Source of the DNA: Pedosphaera sp.
GTDB taxonomy: Bacteria; Verrucomicrobiota; Verrucomicrobiae; Limisphaerales; Pedosphaeraceae
Assembly (NCBI GenBank): GCA_028293265.1
Contig: JAQGPB010000611.1
Span: forward strand, 1 to 5,521
DNA length: 5,521 nucleotides
Direction: 5' to 3'
A model generated the notes under the pieces. It had not been told where the DNA came from. It saw nothing but the letters and a program-made list of their open reading frames with translations, and made no database searches. Below, piece after piece: positions 5,293-5,521 of the stretch. Within the stretch, counting starts at the first letter, position 1. Each line of letters begins with the position of its first letter. The position numbers were made by a program, and so were the translations under genes.

Positions 5293-5521
5293 GTGATCTA
5301 CGACGCGTCGCTTGATGAATTGCTGCAAAAAACTTGGGACGGCCAGCGCATCAACCAGGCCGAAGCGTCGCGGCTTTACCATCTGCCGCTCGAAGAATTG
5401 GGCGCGCTCGCGGACCGGCGCCGGCAGTTGATCAAGGCGAATGCCTACGATGGCCGCGGCAACGAAATTGTCACCTACATTGTTGATCGCAACGTCAATT
5501 ACACCAATGTCTGCAATGTCT
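5293..5521 (+). CDS. mqnC: Cyclic dehypoxanthinyl futalosine synthase, 5' part
   Basis: N-terminal 76 codons of a radical SAM enzyme, cut by the right edge of the window. MqnC cyclises dehypoxanthinyl futalosine in the futalosine route to menaquinone. The identifying segment is VTYIVDRNVNYTNVCNV (60-76). In MqnC this stretch runs directly into the CX3CX2C iron-sulphur motif, so C74 should be the first of the three cluster cysteines and the other two lie beyond the edge. The preceding part (MIYDASLDELL...RINQAEASRLYHLP) is the helical leader seen in MqnC and its relative MqnE. MqnE is the main alternative; DRNVNYTNVC favours MqnC. The frame opens with GTG at 5293, with no nearby ATG and no Shine-Dalgarno sequence. 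The first half of the leader is weakly conserved, so the start is less certain than the identity. Confidence 0.85.
   Translation, partial: MIYDASLDELLQKTWDGQRINQAEASRLYHLPLEELGALADRRRQLIKANAYDGRGNEIVTYIVDRNVNYTNVCNV

Overview
The window most likely comes from a GC-rich bacterium of the Verrucomicrobiota (Pedosphaera/Limisphaera-like soil or freshwater lineages). This is an inference. It rests on AACATCG heptamer repeats and CTCTCC/GGGCGAGGGAGAAG palindromes between genes, which I recall as common in that phylum. A single-cluster ferredoxin with a CIDCDLCRETAP motif and a futalosine-pathway menaquinone gene are also consistent with it. Shine-Dalgarno sequences are weak throughout, and TTG and GTG starts occur.

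Layout, left to right. (1) A small [4Fe-4S] ferredoxin gene on the minus strand (91-330) has a textbook intrinsic terminator (34-62) and a plausible promoter (352-384). (2) A gene-poor stretch of almost 800 bp (331-1113) is rich in repeats: a GC-rich inverted repeat, six tandem copies of a 7-bp unit, and two palindromic elements exactly 90 bp apart. (3) A complete pyruvate kinase gene lies on the plus strand (1114-2520). (4) It converges, with a 10-bp gap, on an ABC-2-type ATPase gene on the minus strand (2531-3526) that has no permease partner in view. (5) A 256-bp divergent intergenic region holds a long inverted repeat built from 7-bp units. (6) metF, methylenetetrahydrofolate reductase, is on the plus strand (3783-4682). 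(7) A compact toxin-antitoxin pair follows: a short Phd/YefM-like antitoxin (4778-4978) overlapping by one base a RelE/ParE-family toxin (4978-5232). (8) The first 76 codons of mqnC, cut by the window edge, begin at 5293.

The genes do not form one pathway. They are housekeeping functions (electron transfer, glycolysis, one-carbon metabolism, menaquinone synthesis) separated by repeats, with one toxin-antitoxin module inserted between metF and mqnC. I do not see a wholly new system. The points most worth a second look are: the pyruvate kinase potassium-site motif, which has Ala where the family normally has Glu or Lys; the antitoxin, which lacks the usual N-terminal DNA-binding part; the toxin, which has Phe where RelE has its functional Tyr; and the two heptad-repeat loci, which appear to be related.
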